From positions 1 through 56,337 of the forward strand of contig JAAYFV010000024.1 in the NCBI GenBank assembly GCA_012728075.1: a stretch of DNA of 56,337 nt, read 5' to 3'. The notes beneath the pieces were generated by a model. It made no database searches and was not told the DNA's origin. It was given only the letters and a program-made list of their open reading frames with translations. Each line of letters starts with the position of its first letter. Within the stretch, counting starts at the first letter, position 1. This DNA comes from Tissierellia bacterium (GTDB taxonomy: Bacteria > Bacillota > Clostridia > Tissierellales > Tepidimicrobiaceae). A program made the position numbers and the translations under genes. Below, piece after piece: positions 11,205 to 18,965 of this stretch.

Positions 11205-11224
11205 AACTGCCTAAGGCAGTTTTA
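11202..11224 (+). terminator. Intrinsic terminator after secF
   Basis: A perfect 10-bp stem, TAAAACTGCC with GGCAGTTTTA, around loop TAA. The left arm begins with the secF stop codon. Confidence 0.8.
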
Positions 11225-11314
11225 TGTAGTTAATCCTTTAAATTTGGGTAAAAATCTTATATTATTATATTAAATGTTTTAAAAATATTTTATAATATTA
11301 TTGGGAGGCGGGCT

Positions 11315-11737
11315 ATGGAAAAGGGATTTATTTTATCATTAATTTTTGCAGCTATTGTGGCTGTCTTTGCTTTAAAAAATGGGGACAAGGTACTTATAGA
11401 TTTTATATTTACTGAGGTAGAGATATCTCAGGCTATAATTATATTTTTGTCTGCTATACTTGGTGCAGTAATTGTTTCGATTTTAAGTGGTATAAAAAAT
11501 ATTAAATATAAAAAAGAAATCAAGGATTTAAATAAAAAGATTCTACCCCTTGAAGAGGATAAAGAAAATATGGCTATACTATTAGAAGATAGAGGAGATG
11601 AAATTACTAGATTAAAAAATACTATAGTTGAATTAGAGGAGAAAATAGAAGTCATTAATACTTCTTTAGAGGAAAAGGAGAAGGAAATTGAAAAATTGAA
11701 ATGTGAGAAAAATCCTGAGGAAGATACTAGTTATTAA
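11315..11737 (+). CDS. LapA-domain membrane protein with coiled-coil tail
   Basis: A 140-residue protein with two N-terminal hydrophobic helices (residues 4-19 and 39-60) separated by NGDKVLIDFIFTEVEIS, the pattern of the LapA (DUF1049) family, whose E. coli members act in envelope assembly. The rest is a long Glu/Lys-rich coiled coil (residues ~65-133) with heptad leucines. The start ATG follows GGGAGGCGGG. Since the organism seems to lack lipopolysaccharide, the family name says little about function. It precedes the recJ-like gene by 45 bases. Confidence 0.75.
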   Translation: MEKGFILSLIFAAIVAVFALKNGDKVLIDFIFTEVEISQAIIIFLSAILGAVIVSILSGIKNIKYKKEIKDLNKKILPLEEDKENMAILLEDRGDEITRLKNTIVELEEKIEVINTSLEEKEKEIEKLKCEKNPEEDTSY

Positions 11738-11782
11738 TGGATATGCTTAATGTAGAGGAGACATAATAGGAGTGATTTTATC

Positions 11783-13552
11783 TTGGAGAAGTGGTATTTA
11801 AGAAATGTAAAAGGAGATTTAGATAGGATATCTAAAAGTTTGGGGATAAGTAAATTATTATCCAAACTATTATTAAATAGGAATATTACCAGTTATGAGA
11901 TAATGGATAGTTTTATAGATCCAAGTTTAGATAAATTACACAATCCTGAACTTATGAAGGATATGGATAAAGGGATAGAAATAATAGTAGATAGCATTGA
12001 AAAAGGCAGAAATATTAGAATTTCTGGAGATTATGATCAAGATGGTAATTCTGCTATATTGACTCTTTATAAAGGACTAAAAAGATGCGGAGCTAAGGTA
12101 GATTATGTTATTCCCCATAGGATAATAGATGGATATGGAATAAATGATAGAATAGTTAGAGAAGCCAAAGAAGATGGAATAGATTTGATAATTACATGTG
12201 ATAATGGAATAGCAGCTTTTGAACCTATAAAACTTGCTAAGGATTTAGGAATGATAGTTATAGTAACAGATCATCACGATTTAGCATATATGGAAGATGA
12301 AAAGGGAATAAAACAATATAGATTACCAGAAGCAGATGCGGTTATTAATCCTAAGAGATGGGATTGTAAATACCCTTTTAAAGAATTATGTGGTGCAGGG
12401 GTAGCTTTTAAATTGATACAAGCTTTATATACAAAGATGAATATAGATATGGAAGAATCCTATGAATTATTAGAGTTTGTGGCTATGGGAACTGTTTGTG
12501 ATGTGGTGGATTTAATTGATGAAAACAGAATTATTGTTAAAGAAGGCTTAAAGAGGATAAATAATACTAATAATTTAGGACTAAAAGCTCTGATAAAAGC
12601 TACTGGTTTAGAAGAGAAAAAAATCAATACTTATTCCTTAGGTTTTATTTTAGGTCCTTGTATAAATGCCTCTGGAAGGCTAGATAGGGCAGATATTGCC
12701 GTAGAGTTATTTCTAACTGAAGATTCAGATAAAGCTCAAAGGTATGCTAATAGATTACATGAGTTAAATGAAGAAAGAAAAGCAATGACAAAAAAAGGCT
12801 ATGAGAAGATAGTGGAACAAATAGAAAATACGGATTTAAAAGAAAAAAATGTGTTAGTGATATATGAACCAAGGGTACATGAAAGTGTAGCGGGGATTAT
12901 AGCAGGTAGGATAAAGGATAAATATTACAGGCCAACAATAGTTTTGACCAATTCTAAAGAAAACGGTAAAGTAAAAGGCTCTGGAAGATCCATAGAAGAA
13001 TACAATATGTTTGAGGAGATATCTAAACACAAAGAACTATTGTTAGCATTTGGAGGACATCCAATGGCTGCAGGACTTTCATTAGATGTTTCACATATAG
13101 ATGAATTTAGGAATAGATTGAATACCCAAGAATCTTTAACTGAGGATGATTTGACGCCTAAGGTTTATATAGATATGCATATTCCATTGGATTATATTAG
13201 TTTTAGTTTAATAGAAGAATTGGAAAAATTAGAACCTTTTGGGAAGGGAAATCCCAAGCCTTTATTTGGAGCAAAAAATGTAAAGGTAAAAAGAGGTTTC
13301 ATATTAGGAAATAATCAAAATGTTTTAAAATTATTGCTATTAACCAATAGAGGTCGTGTAATTGATGGTATATATTTTGGAGATATTGAACAATTTGAAG
13401 AGAAAATGTGTAGAAAATTTGGCAAAGATGAGTTGAATAAGATGTATGCAGGCGTAGATAATAAAATAGTTTTGGATATGATATATACACCTATGGTGAA
13501 TGAATATATGGGAAATAGAAATATACAGATTAATATACAAAATTATAGATAA
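11783..13552 (+). CDS. recJ: RecJ-like DHH-family single-strand DNA exonuclease
   Basis: A 589-residue DHH/DHHA1 phosphoesterase of the RecJ type, expected to degrade single-stranded DNA in repair. Motifs in order: SGDYDQDGNSA (metal-binding Asp), TCDNGIAA, VTDHHDLA (the DHH signature), CGAGVAFKLIQA, GPCINASGRLDRA, and the DHHA1 block GSGRSIEEYNMFEE with AFGGHPMAAGLSL. The C-terminal OB-like part follows. A TTG start at 11783 after AGGAGTGAT gives MEKWYLRN, matching family N-termini. Clostridia often carry more than one RecJ-type DHH protein, so this may be a paralogue rather than the main RecJ. Confidence 0.85.
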   Translation: MEKWYLRNVKGDLDRISKSLGISKLLSKLLLNRNITSYEIMDSFIDPSLDKLHNPELMKDMDKGIEIIVDSIEKGRNIRISGDYDQDGNSAILTLYKGLKRCGAKVDYVIPHRIIDGYGINDRIVREAKEDGIDLIITCDNGIAAFEPIKLAKDLGMIVIVTDHHDLAYMEDEKGIKQYRLPEADAVINPKRWDCKYPFKELCGAGVAFKLIQALYTKMNIDMEESYELLEFVAMGTVCDVVDLIDENRIIVKEGLKRINNTNNLGLKALIKATGLEEKKINTYSLGFILGPCINASGRLDRADIAVELFLTEDSDKAQRYANRLHELNEERKAMTKKGYEKIVEQIENTDLKEKNVLVIYEPRVHESVAGIIAGRIKDKYYRPTIVLTNSKENGKVKGSGRSIEEYNMFEEISKHKELLLAFGGHPMAAGLSLDVSHIDEFRNRLNTQESLTEDDLTPKVYIDMHIPLDYISFSLIEELEKLEPFGKGNPKPLFGAKNVKVKRGFILGNNQNVLKLLLLTNRGRVIDGIYFGDIEQFEEKMCRKFGKDELNKMYAGVDNKIVLDMIYTPMVNEYMGNRNIQINIQNYR

Positions 13553-13598
13553 TAACCGAAGATATGTTTATAAAATCACTTTAATATTGTCCTATTAT

Positions 13599-13607
13599 TG
13601 CTATAAT
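13599..13607 (+). promoter_or_regulatory. Extended -10 promoter candidate for rel
   Basis: TGCTATAAT lies in the 150-base AT-rich gap between the recJ-like gene and rel. No convincing -35 box is seen, as is usual for extended -10 promoters. Confidence 0.4.
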
Positions 13608-13713
13608 ATACTTATATAATTTAAAATATATCCCTAAATAATCAAAATTGTTTTATTCTTATGGATATTAGTTTAAACCAGTAGTCATAATATATTTTAA
13701 GCAGGTGAAGAGA

Positions 13714-15879
13714 ATGATTGAAAATTTATTGTTAAGTATTGAGCAGTATAATCCTAATGCAGATATGAAACAGATTATCAAAGCTTTTCATTTTGCAGAG
13801 GCTGCTCATGAAGGACAATTTAGAAACTCTGGAGAAAAATTCATTGTACATCCGTACAATGTGGCTATTATTTTAACGGAATTGAATATGGATACTACTA
13901 CCATTGTTGCTGGCCTTTTGCATGATGTAATAGAGGATACGAATATAACTTATGATGATGTAGTATTGGAATTTGGGGAAGAAGTAGCAGATTTAGTGGA
14001 AGGTGTAACTAAATTAAAGAAGTTACAATATAAAACTAAACAAGAAAATCAGGCAGAGAACTTAAGAAAAATGGTACTAGCGATGGCGAAGGATATTAGG
14101 GTGATTATAATCAAATTAGCAGATAGACTACACAATATGAGAACTCTCGAGTATATGAGTGAAGAAAAGAAAAAAGAAAAGGCTTTAGAGACTTTGGAAA
14201 TATATGCACCTCTAGCCCATAGATTAGGTATATCAAAAATTAAATGGGAACTGGAGGACTTGTCCTTAAGATACCTAGATCCAGAAGGATATTATGACTT
14301 AGTAGATAAGGTATCTAAACGTAGGAAAGAAAGGGAAGCCTATATTCAAAGGATAATAAAGGATTTGGATGAAAAACTTGAAGAGATGAATATACCCAGG
14401 GATATAAGTGGAAGACCTAAAAATTTCTATAGCATCTATAAGAAAATGGTATATCAAAACAAATCTTTTGAACAAATATTTGACTTAACAGCTATAAGGG
14501 TAATAGTAGATAATATAAAGGATTGTTATGGAGTTTTAGGTATAGTTCACACTATGTGGAAACCTATACCAGGTAGATTTAAAGATTATATAGCCATGCC
14601 TAAGCCCAATATGTACCAATCTCTTCACACTACTGTTATTGGACCAGAAGGGGAGATATTTGAAGTCCAAATAAGGACTTGGGATATGCACAGACCTGCT
14701 GAATATGGAATTGCAGCCCATTGGAAATATAAAGAAGGTACTATAAAAACAGATAACTTTGACGAGAAATTAACATGGCTAAGGCAGTTATTAGAATGGC
14801 AAAAAGATTTGAAAGATCCAACAGAGTTTATGGAAACTTTAAAAATAGATTTTTTTACAGATGAAGTTTTTGTATTTACCCCCAAGGGAGATGTAATAAA
14901 CTTACCTAATGGCTCTACCCCTATAGATTTTGCATATAGGGTACACACTGCAGTTGGTAATAGTTGTGTTGGTGCAAAAGTTGATGGTAGAATAGTTCCT
15001 CTTGACTATAAGCTTAAAAATGGGAATATTGTTGAAATATTAACATCTTCATCAAGTACTGGACCAAGTAGAGATTGGCTTAAGATAGTAAAAAGCAGTC
15101 AAGCTAAAAATAAGATACGTCAATGGTTTAAACGAGAAGAGCGAGATTTAAATATTAATAGAGGTAAGGAAATGTTAGAGAAGGAGGTAAAAAGGCAAGG
15201 ATATAAGTTAACGGAAATATTAAAAGAAGATTGGCTTAAAAATATTGCTAATAAGCTTAGTTTAAATACTTCTGATGATTTATATGCTGCTTTAGGTTAT
15301 GGTAATATTACATTATCTCAAGTAGTTCCAAGATTAAAGGAGCTTCATAAAGATTACTACAATATAGAGGATGATAATATTAATATTGAACAAAAGATTA
15401 AGGAACAACCAGCTCCTAAAAAGAACAAAAGAGTTACACAAGGAATTAGCATAAAGGGAGTAGATAATATAAAGGTAAGATTTGCTAAGTGTTGTAACCC
15501 AGTTCCTGGAGACGATATTGTAGGTTATATTACTAGAGGAAGAGGAGTATCCATTCATAGAAAGGATTGCCCAAATATATCTGATTTAGTTGGACAAGAA
15601 AGGTTTATAGATGTGGAATGGGATACCAATGAGAAAGCAGAATATCCAGTTGAAATACAGATAAAAGCTACTGACAGATCAGGATTATTAACAGATATTA
15701 CTCAGGGAATCACCGATTCAAATATTAGTCTATTATCATTAAATGCAAGAACTAATAAGGAAAAATTGGTTTTAATCAATATGACTTTAGAAATAAAGAA
15801 TACAGAACAATTAAGAGATTTGATGAAGAGGATTAAAAAACTAAAAGGTGTAATTGATGTATATAGGGTAATAAGCTAA
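13714..15879 (+). CDS. relA: Bifunctional (p)ppGpp synthetase/hydrolase Rel
   Basis: The long RelA/SpoT-type enzyme that makes and degrades (p)ppGpp in the stringent response. With ATG 13714 it has 721 residues. The hydrolase is intact: His46 in IVHPYNVA and LLHDVIEDT with the HD pair at 70-71. The synthetase has RPKNFYSIYKKM and PNMYQSLHTTVIGP. A TGS domain follows (DEVFVFTPKGDVINLPNG), then a zinc-finger-like FAKCCNPVPGDDIVGY with HRKDCPN, and a C-terminal ACT domain. Both activities therefore look functional. ATG 13714 is preferred to an in-frame GTG at 13705 because AGGTGA then serves as ribosome site. The dtd gene follows at 17 bases. Confidence 0.96.
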   Translation: MIENLLLSIEQYNPNADMKQIIKAFHFAEAAHEGQFRNSGEKFIVHPYNVAIILTELNMDTTTIVAGLLHDVIEDTNITYDDVVLEFGEEVADLVEGVTKLKKLQYKTKQENQAENLRKMVLAMAKDIRVIIIKLADRLHNMRTLEYMSEEKKKEKALETLEIYAPLAHRLGISKIKWELEDLSLRYLDPEGYYDLVDKVSKRRKEREAYIQRIIKDLDEKLEEMNIPRDISGRPKNFYSIYKKMVYQNKSFEQIFDLTAIRVIVDNIKDCYGVLGIVHTMWKPIPGRFKDYIAMPKPNMYQSLHTTVIGPEGEIFEVQIRTWDMHRPAEYGIAAHWKYKEGTIKTDNFDEKLTWLRQLLEWQKDLKDPTEFMETLKIDFFTDEVFVFTPKGDVINLPNGSTPIDFAYRVHTAVGNSCVGAKVDGRIVPLDYKLKNGNIVEILTSSSSTGPSRDWLKIVKSSQAKNKIRQWFKREERDLNINRGKEMLEKEVKRQGYKLTEILKEDWLKNIANKLSLNTSDDLYAALGYGNITLSQVVPRLKELHKDYYNIEDDNINIEQKIKEQPAPKKNKRVTQGISIKGVDNIKVRFAKCCNPVPGDDIVGYITRGRGVSIHRKDCPNISDLVGQERFIDVEWDTNEKAEYPVEIQIKATDRSGLLTDITQGITDSNISLLSLNARTNKEKLVLINMTLEIKNTEQLRDLMKRIKKLKGVIDVYRVIS

Positions 15880-15896
15880 AGGAAGGATGATTATTA

Positions 15897-16346
15897 ATGA
15901 GAGCAGTAGTTCAACGAGTGCTAAATGCTAATGTAAAGGTCGACGGAGAGGTAGTTGGAGAAATAGGAAAAGGCTTATTAGTTTTTTTAGGTATAGGCGT
16001 TGATGATGACAGTAAAGATTTAGATTATATGGTAGAAAAAATTTCAGGATTGAGGATTTTTGAGGACGAAGATTATAAGATGAATTTGTCCCTTTTAGAT
16101 ATAAATGGAGAAATGTTGGTTATATCCCAATTCACATTGTATGGAGATGTTAGAAGGGGGAAAAGACCTAGTTTTACTGATTCTGCTCAACCAGAATTAG
16201 CAGAAAATATGTACAATCAGTTTATTATGAAATGTGAGAATAAAGGAATTAGGACTGAGAAAGGAATATTTGGTGCAGATATGAAAGTAGAGCTCATCAA
16301 TGATGGGCCTGTAACCATATTAATTGATAGTAAAAAAATTTTTTAG
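15897..16346 (+). CDS. dtd: D-aminoacyl-tRNA deacylase
   Basis: Dtd hydrolyses D-amino acids mischarged onto tRNA. The 149-residue length and the [18 protein letters not shown] start are typical. The active-site motif is [17 protein letters not shown] and the Gly-cisPro chirality motif is NDGPVTI. It sits in the conserved rel-dtd-MBL order and its stop codon is inside the ribosome site of the next gene, indicating coupled expression. Confidence 0.96.
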   Translation: MRAVVQRVLNANVKVDGEVVGEIGKGLLVFLGIGVDDDSKDLDYMVEKISGLRIFEDEDYKMNLSLLDINGEMLVISQFTLYGDVRRGKRPSFTDSAQPELAENMYNQFIMKCENKGIRTEKGIFGADMKVELINDGPVTILIDSKKIF

Positions 16347-16357
16347 GAGGGATATTA

Positions 16358-16978
16358 TTGAAAGTTGTTAGGATACCTGCAGGAATTTATGCTGCAAATT
16401 GTTATCTAGTATATTCAGAAAAGGACAATGAAGGCATTGTTATAGATCCAGGGGGAGATGTAGATGATATTATAGCTAAAATAGAAGAATTAGGATTGAA
16501 AATAAAATATATAATACTTACCCATGGTCATGGAGATCATATTGCTGGTGTTGGTGAAATAAAAGAGTATACCAATGCACCAGTACTAATTCATAAAGAT
16601 GATGAACATCTGTTGAGAGATGGTGACAACAATCTATCTAGTATGATGGCTATGGGTAGAGTAGAGTTATCTGCTGATATGATAGTTGAAGATGGAGATG
16701 AGATATTCTTTGGGGATTTAAAGGCTAAAATAATCCATACACCAGGCCATACACCAGGGGGGATCTCTATAAAAATAGAAGATAGTATATTCACAGGAGA
16801 TACACTATTTGCAGGCTCTATTGGAAGGACAGATTTTCCAGGAGGTTCCTTTGAAAAAATAATAGATTCAATAAAGAATAAGATAATTATATATCCAGAT
16901 GATACTAAAATTTATCCTGGTCATGGCCCATCTTCTACTATTAAAGCTGAAAAGGCCACTAATCCTTTTTTAAGATAA
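16358..16978 (+). CDS. MBL-fold metallo-hydrolase (glyoxalase II-like)
   Basis: A 206-residue metallo-beta-lactamase-fold hydrolase. The metal motif THGHGDH is at residues 55-61, with further ligands in HTPGHTPGGISI, FTGDTLF and YPGHGPSS. The compact form resembles the YqgX/glyoxalase II-like group, for which thioester hydrolysis is known in some members; substrate here is not known. TTG 16358 follows TAGGAGGGA, which overlaps the dtd stop. Confidence 0.9.
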   Translation: MKVVRIPAGIYAANCYLVYSEKDNEGIVIDPGGDVDDIIAKIEELGLKIKYIILTHGHGDHIAGVGEIKEYTNAPVLIHKDDEHLLRDGDNNLSSMMAMGRVELSADMIVEDGDEIFFGDLKAKIIHTPGHTPGGISIKIEDSIFTGDTLFAGSIGRTDFPGGSFEKIIDSIKNKIIIYPDDTKIYPGHGPSSTIKAEKATNPFLR

Positions 16979-16990
16979 ATAAGAATTAAA

Positions 16991-17029
16991 AGCCACCTTT
17001 TAGGGAATCTTATGCAATAGGAGGTGGCT
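16991..17029 (+). promoter_or_regulatory. Hairpin sequestering the ribosome site of the 56-residue gene
   Basis: AGCCACCT at 16991-16998 pairs perfectly with AGGTGGCT at 17022-17029, which contains most of the AGGAGGTG Shine-Dalgarno of the TTG start at 17033. A T-G pair could extend the stem inward. There is no T run after the right arm, so it is not a terminator; the arrangement suggests translational control. Confidence 0.6.
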
Positions 17030-17032
17030 AAG

Positions 17033-17203
17033 TTGAAGAAAAAACAAAAATATAATTATAAAAAACACAAAGGGCCTATAGATTTACATGATATACATGA
17101 GCTGATCGAATTAGGTTTAAATGAAGAAGAAATATCCAAGGAATATGGAATATCAAAAAAATATGTTCAAAAGATGATAGAAGATTTTTATAACGATTAT
17201 TGA
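17033..17203 (+). CDS. Small HTH-like protein of unknown function
   Basis: A 56-residue basic protein read from a TTG start at 17033, six bases after a near-perfect AGGAGGTG. The N-terminus is Lys-rich (MKKKQKYNYKKHKGP). Residues 29-53 fit a helix-turn-helix: LNEEEISKEYGISKKYVQKM, with the turn at YGIS, as in sigma-70 region 4 or resolvase-type DNA-binding helices. Its stop is 11 bases before the hemZ start. I do not recognise a named family; DNA binding is inferred. Good ribosome site and clean frame between two real genes make it probably genuine. Confidence 0.7.
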   Translation: MKKKQKYNYKKHKGPIDLHDIHELIELGLNEEEISKEYGISKKYVQKMIEDFYNDY

Positions 17204-17214
17204 GGGGAGCAATT

Positions 17215-18690
17215 ATGATTTATGTTTATTTAAAAGGGCATGATTTTGAATATGATGTTAGAGAATTAATCAAGGTCTTTTTTTTCAATGAGGATATAGT
17301 ATTTATTCATAATGAAGAGGAGTATACGGGTAATAATATATTGTTGAAAAATGTTTTAACCTATAACAAATATGGGATTAGTTCAACTACTATGATATAT
17401 ATGGATAATAAACTGTTATCTAAAAATTCCATAACAAACATACAGGATATTAAGATAGAGAAAGATGATTTAAAGAAGAAAATCAAAGTAGGCATAAAAC
17501 AGAATATATATGATTCCCTTATTGAGATTTCGGAAACATCAGCTCCATGGGGCATACTAACAGGTATTAGACCTGTAAAAATAGTTCATACTTTATTGGA
17601 CAAGGGACTAGATGAAGAGGAAATATTTAGTATTTTGAATAATCAATATAAATTGTTTAAGGACAAAGCTAAATTAATTATAGATATTTGCAAGAGGCAA
17701 AGGAAATATATCTATCCTTTAGATGAAAATAGATTTAGCCTATATGTGAGCATTCCCTTTTGTCCAACGAGATGTTTATATTGCTCCTTTCCTACATGTA
17801 GTGTATCCAAATATGACGATTTTGTGGATGAGTATACAGATAGGCTAGTATATGAAATTAACCAAATATCAGATATTATGAAGGGAAAAACCATTTCTAC
17901 GGTATACATTGGTGGCGGGACCCCTACTGCTATTCCTATGAAGAATCTCGACAGGATAATTAAATCCATATACGAATATTTTGGATATGATAATATAGTG
18001 GAGATAACTGTGGAAGCTGGTAGGCCAGATACAATTTATAGAGGGATGTTGGAGATGCTTAAAAAAAATAATGTGGGAAGGATTAGCATCAATCCTCAGA
18101 CTATGAATGATAATACATTGAAGCTTATTGGAAGAGAACACTGTTCTAAAGATATAGTAAAATCCTATTATTTAGCAAGAGAGATAGGTTTTGATGTAAT
18201 TAATATGGATTTGATAGTTGGCCTTCCATCAGAAGGAATAAATGATATAAAAAATACTTTGAAAGAAATAGAGAAATTGGATCCAGAAAATCTAACTATT
18301 CATACGCTGTCAGTAAAAAGAGGTTCTAAATTTAGATCTACTATGGATAAGTATAAAATTAAAAGTCAAAGAATTATAGATGAGATGTTAGAAAACACTA
18401 GGGAATTTGCAAAATATATGAATCTTCAACCTTATTATTTATATAGGCAAAAACAAATATTAGGAAATATGGAGAATATTGGCTATGCTAAGGAAGGAAA
18501 AGAATGTATATATAATATTATGATGATGGAAGAGAAGGAGACGGTAGTGGCAGCAGGTATGGGAGGAGTGTCTAAGATTTTCTATCCAAAAGAGAATAGG
18601 ATAGAGAGAATACCAAATGTCAAAAGTTTAAAGGAATATTTGGGTAGAACTGAAGAAATGATAGAGAGAAAGAGAAATCTATTATCTTGA
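17215..18690 (+). CDS. hemZ: HemZ-type radical SAM coproporphyrinogen III oxidase-like protein
   Basis: A 491-residue HemN/HemZ-family radical SAM protein. An N-terminal domain of about 165 residues precedes the cluster motif in SIPFCPTRCLYCSFPTC, followed by VYIGGGTPTAI and the NMDLIVGLPSEG segment. The fourth Cys that follows directly in classical HemN (CxxxCxxCxC) is Phe-spaced here, as in HemW-like members, so true coproporphyrinogen oxidase activity is uncertain. ATG 17215 follows GAGGGGAG; the in-frame TTG at 17200 overlaps the upstream gene's stop. In many clostridia hisS-aspS follows; here only aspS does. Confidence 0.85.
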   Translation: MIYVYLKGHDFEYDVRELIKVFFFNEDIVFIHNEEEYTGNNILLKNVLTYNKYGISSTTMIYMDNKLLSKNSITNIQDIKIEKDDLKKKIKVGIKQNIYDSLIEISETSAPWGILTGIRPVKIVHTLLDKGLDEEEIFSILNNQYKLFKDKAKLIIDICKRQRKYIYPLDENRFSLYVSIPFCPTRCLYCSFPTCSVSKYDDFVDEYTDRLVYEINQISDIMKGKTISTVYIGGGTPTAIPMKNLDRIIKSIYEYFGYDNIVEITVEAGRPDTIYRGMLEMLKKNNVGRISINPQTMNDNTLKLIGREHCSKDIVKSYYLAREIGFDVINMDLIVGLPSEGINDIKNTLKEIEKLDPENLTIHTLSVKRGSKFRSTMDKYKIKSQRIIDEMLENTREFAKYMNLQPYYLYRQKQILGNMENIGYAKEGKECIYNIMMMEEKETVVAAGMGGVSKIFYPKENRIERIPNVKSLKEYLGRTEEMIERKRNLLS

Positions 18691-18715
18691 CATCGTATAA
18701 AAAATATCTTATAAT
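18687..18715 (+). promoter_or_regulatory. Consensus sigma-A promoter for the aspS T-box transcript
   Basis: TTGACA (18687-18692), a 17-base spacer and TATAAT (18710-18715) match the sigma-A consensus at all twelve positions. The -35 box overlaps the hemZ stop codon. Transcription would begin near 18722, just before the T-box. Confidence 0.88.
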
Positions 18716-18734
18716 TATTAAAAACATTGAAACT

Positions 18735-18943
18735 ATGAAGAGGAAGAGTAATTAAATCCCTTGGTTATAGAGAGTCAGTGTTGGTGGAAACTGATACCAA
18801 TATTTGATGAAGACACCTCTGAGTTAACAAACATGGTTTGTTCGCATTATTTGCGTTATAGTTATAAGCGAGGTAACAGCCTAATTAGGGTGGCACCGCG
18901 AGAATTGACCTCTCGTCCCTGAAATACAGAGATGAGGGGTTTT
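18735..18943 (+). promoter_or_regulatory. T-box riboswitch, Asp specifier (GAC)
   Basis: The hallmark T-box sequence AGGGTGGCACCGCG is at 18887-18900. Stem I is closed by AGAGG (18739-18743) with CCTCT (18816-18820); its specifier is GAC at 18812-18814, followed by a purine, matching the aspartate gene it controls. The terminator (about 18909-18939, then TTTT) competes with the antiterminator formed by the T-box sequence. Uncharged tRNA-Asp is expected to allow readthrough into aspS. Confidence 0.93.
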
Positions 18944-18965
18944 ACTATTTTAGGGAGGTAATGAT

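Noticed and set aside
11783-13552. Unusual DQDGN in the first DHH motif as a loss-of-function change
   Set aside because: The metal-binding Asp residues are all present, and I recall DxDG variants with N in this clostridial RecJ-like subgroup, so it is not evidence of inactivation.
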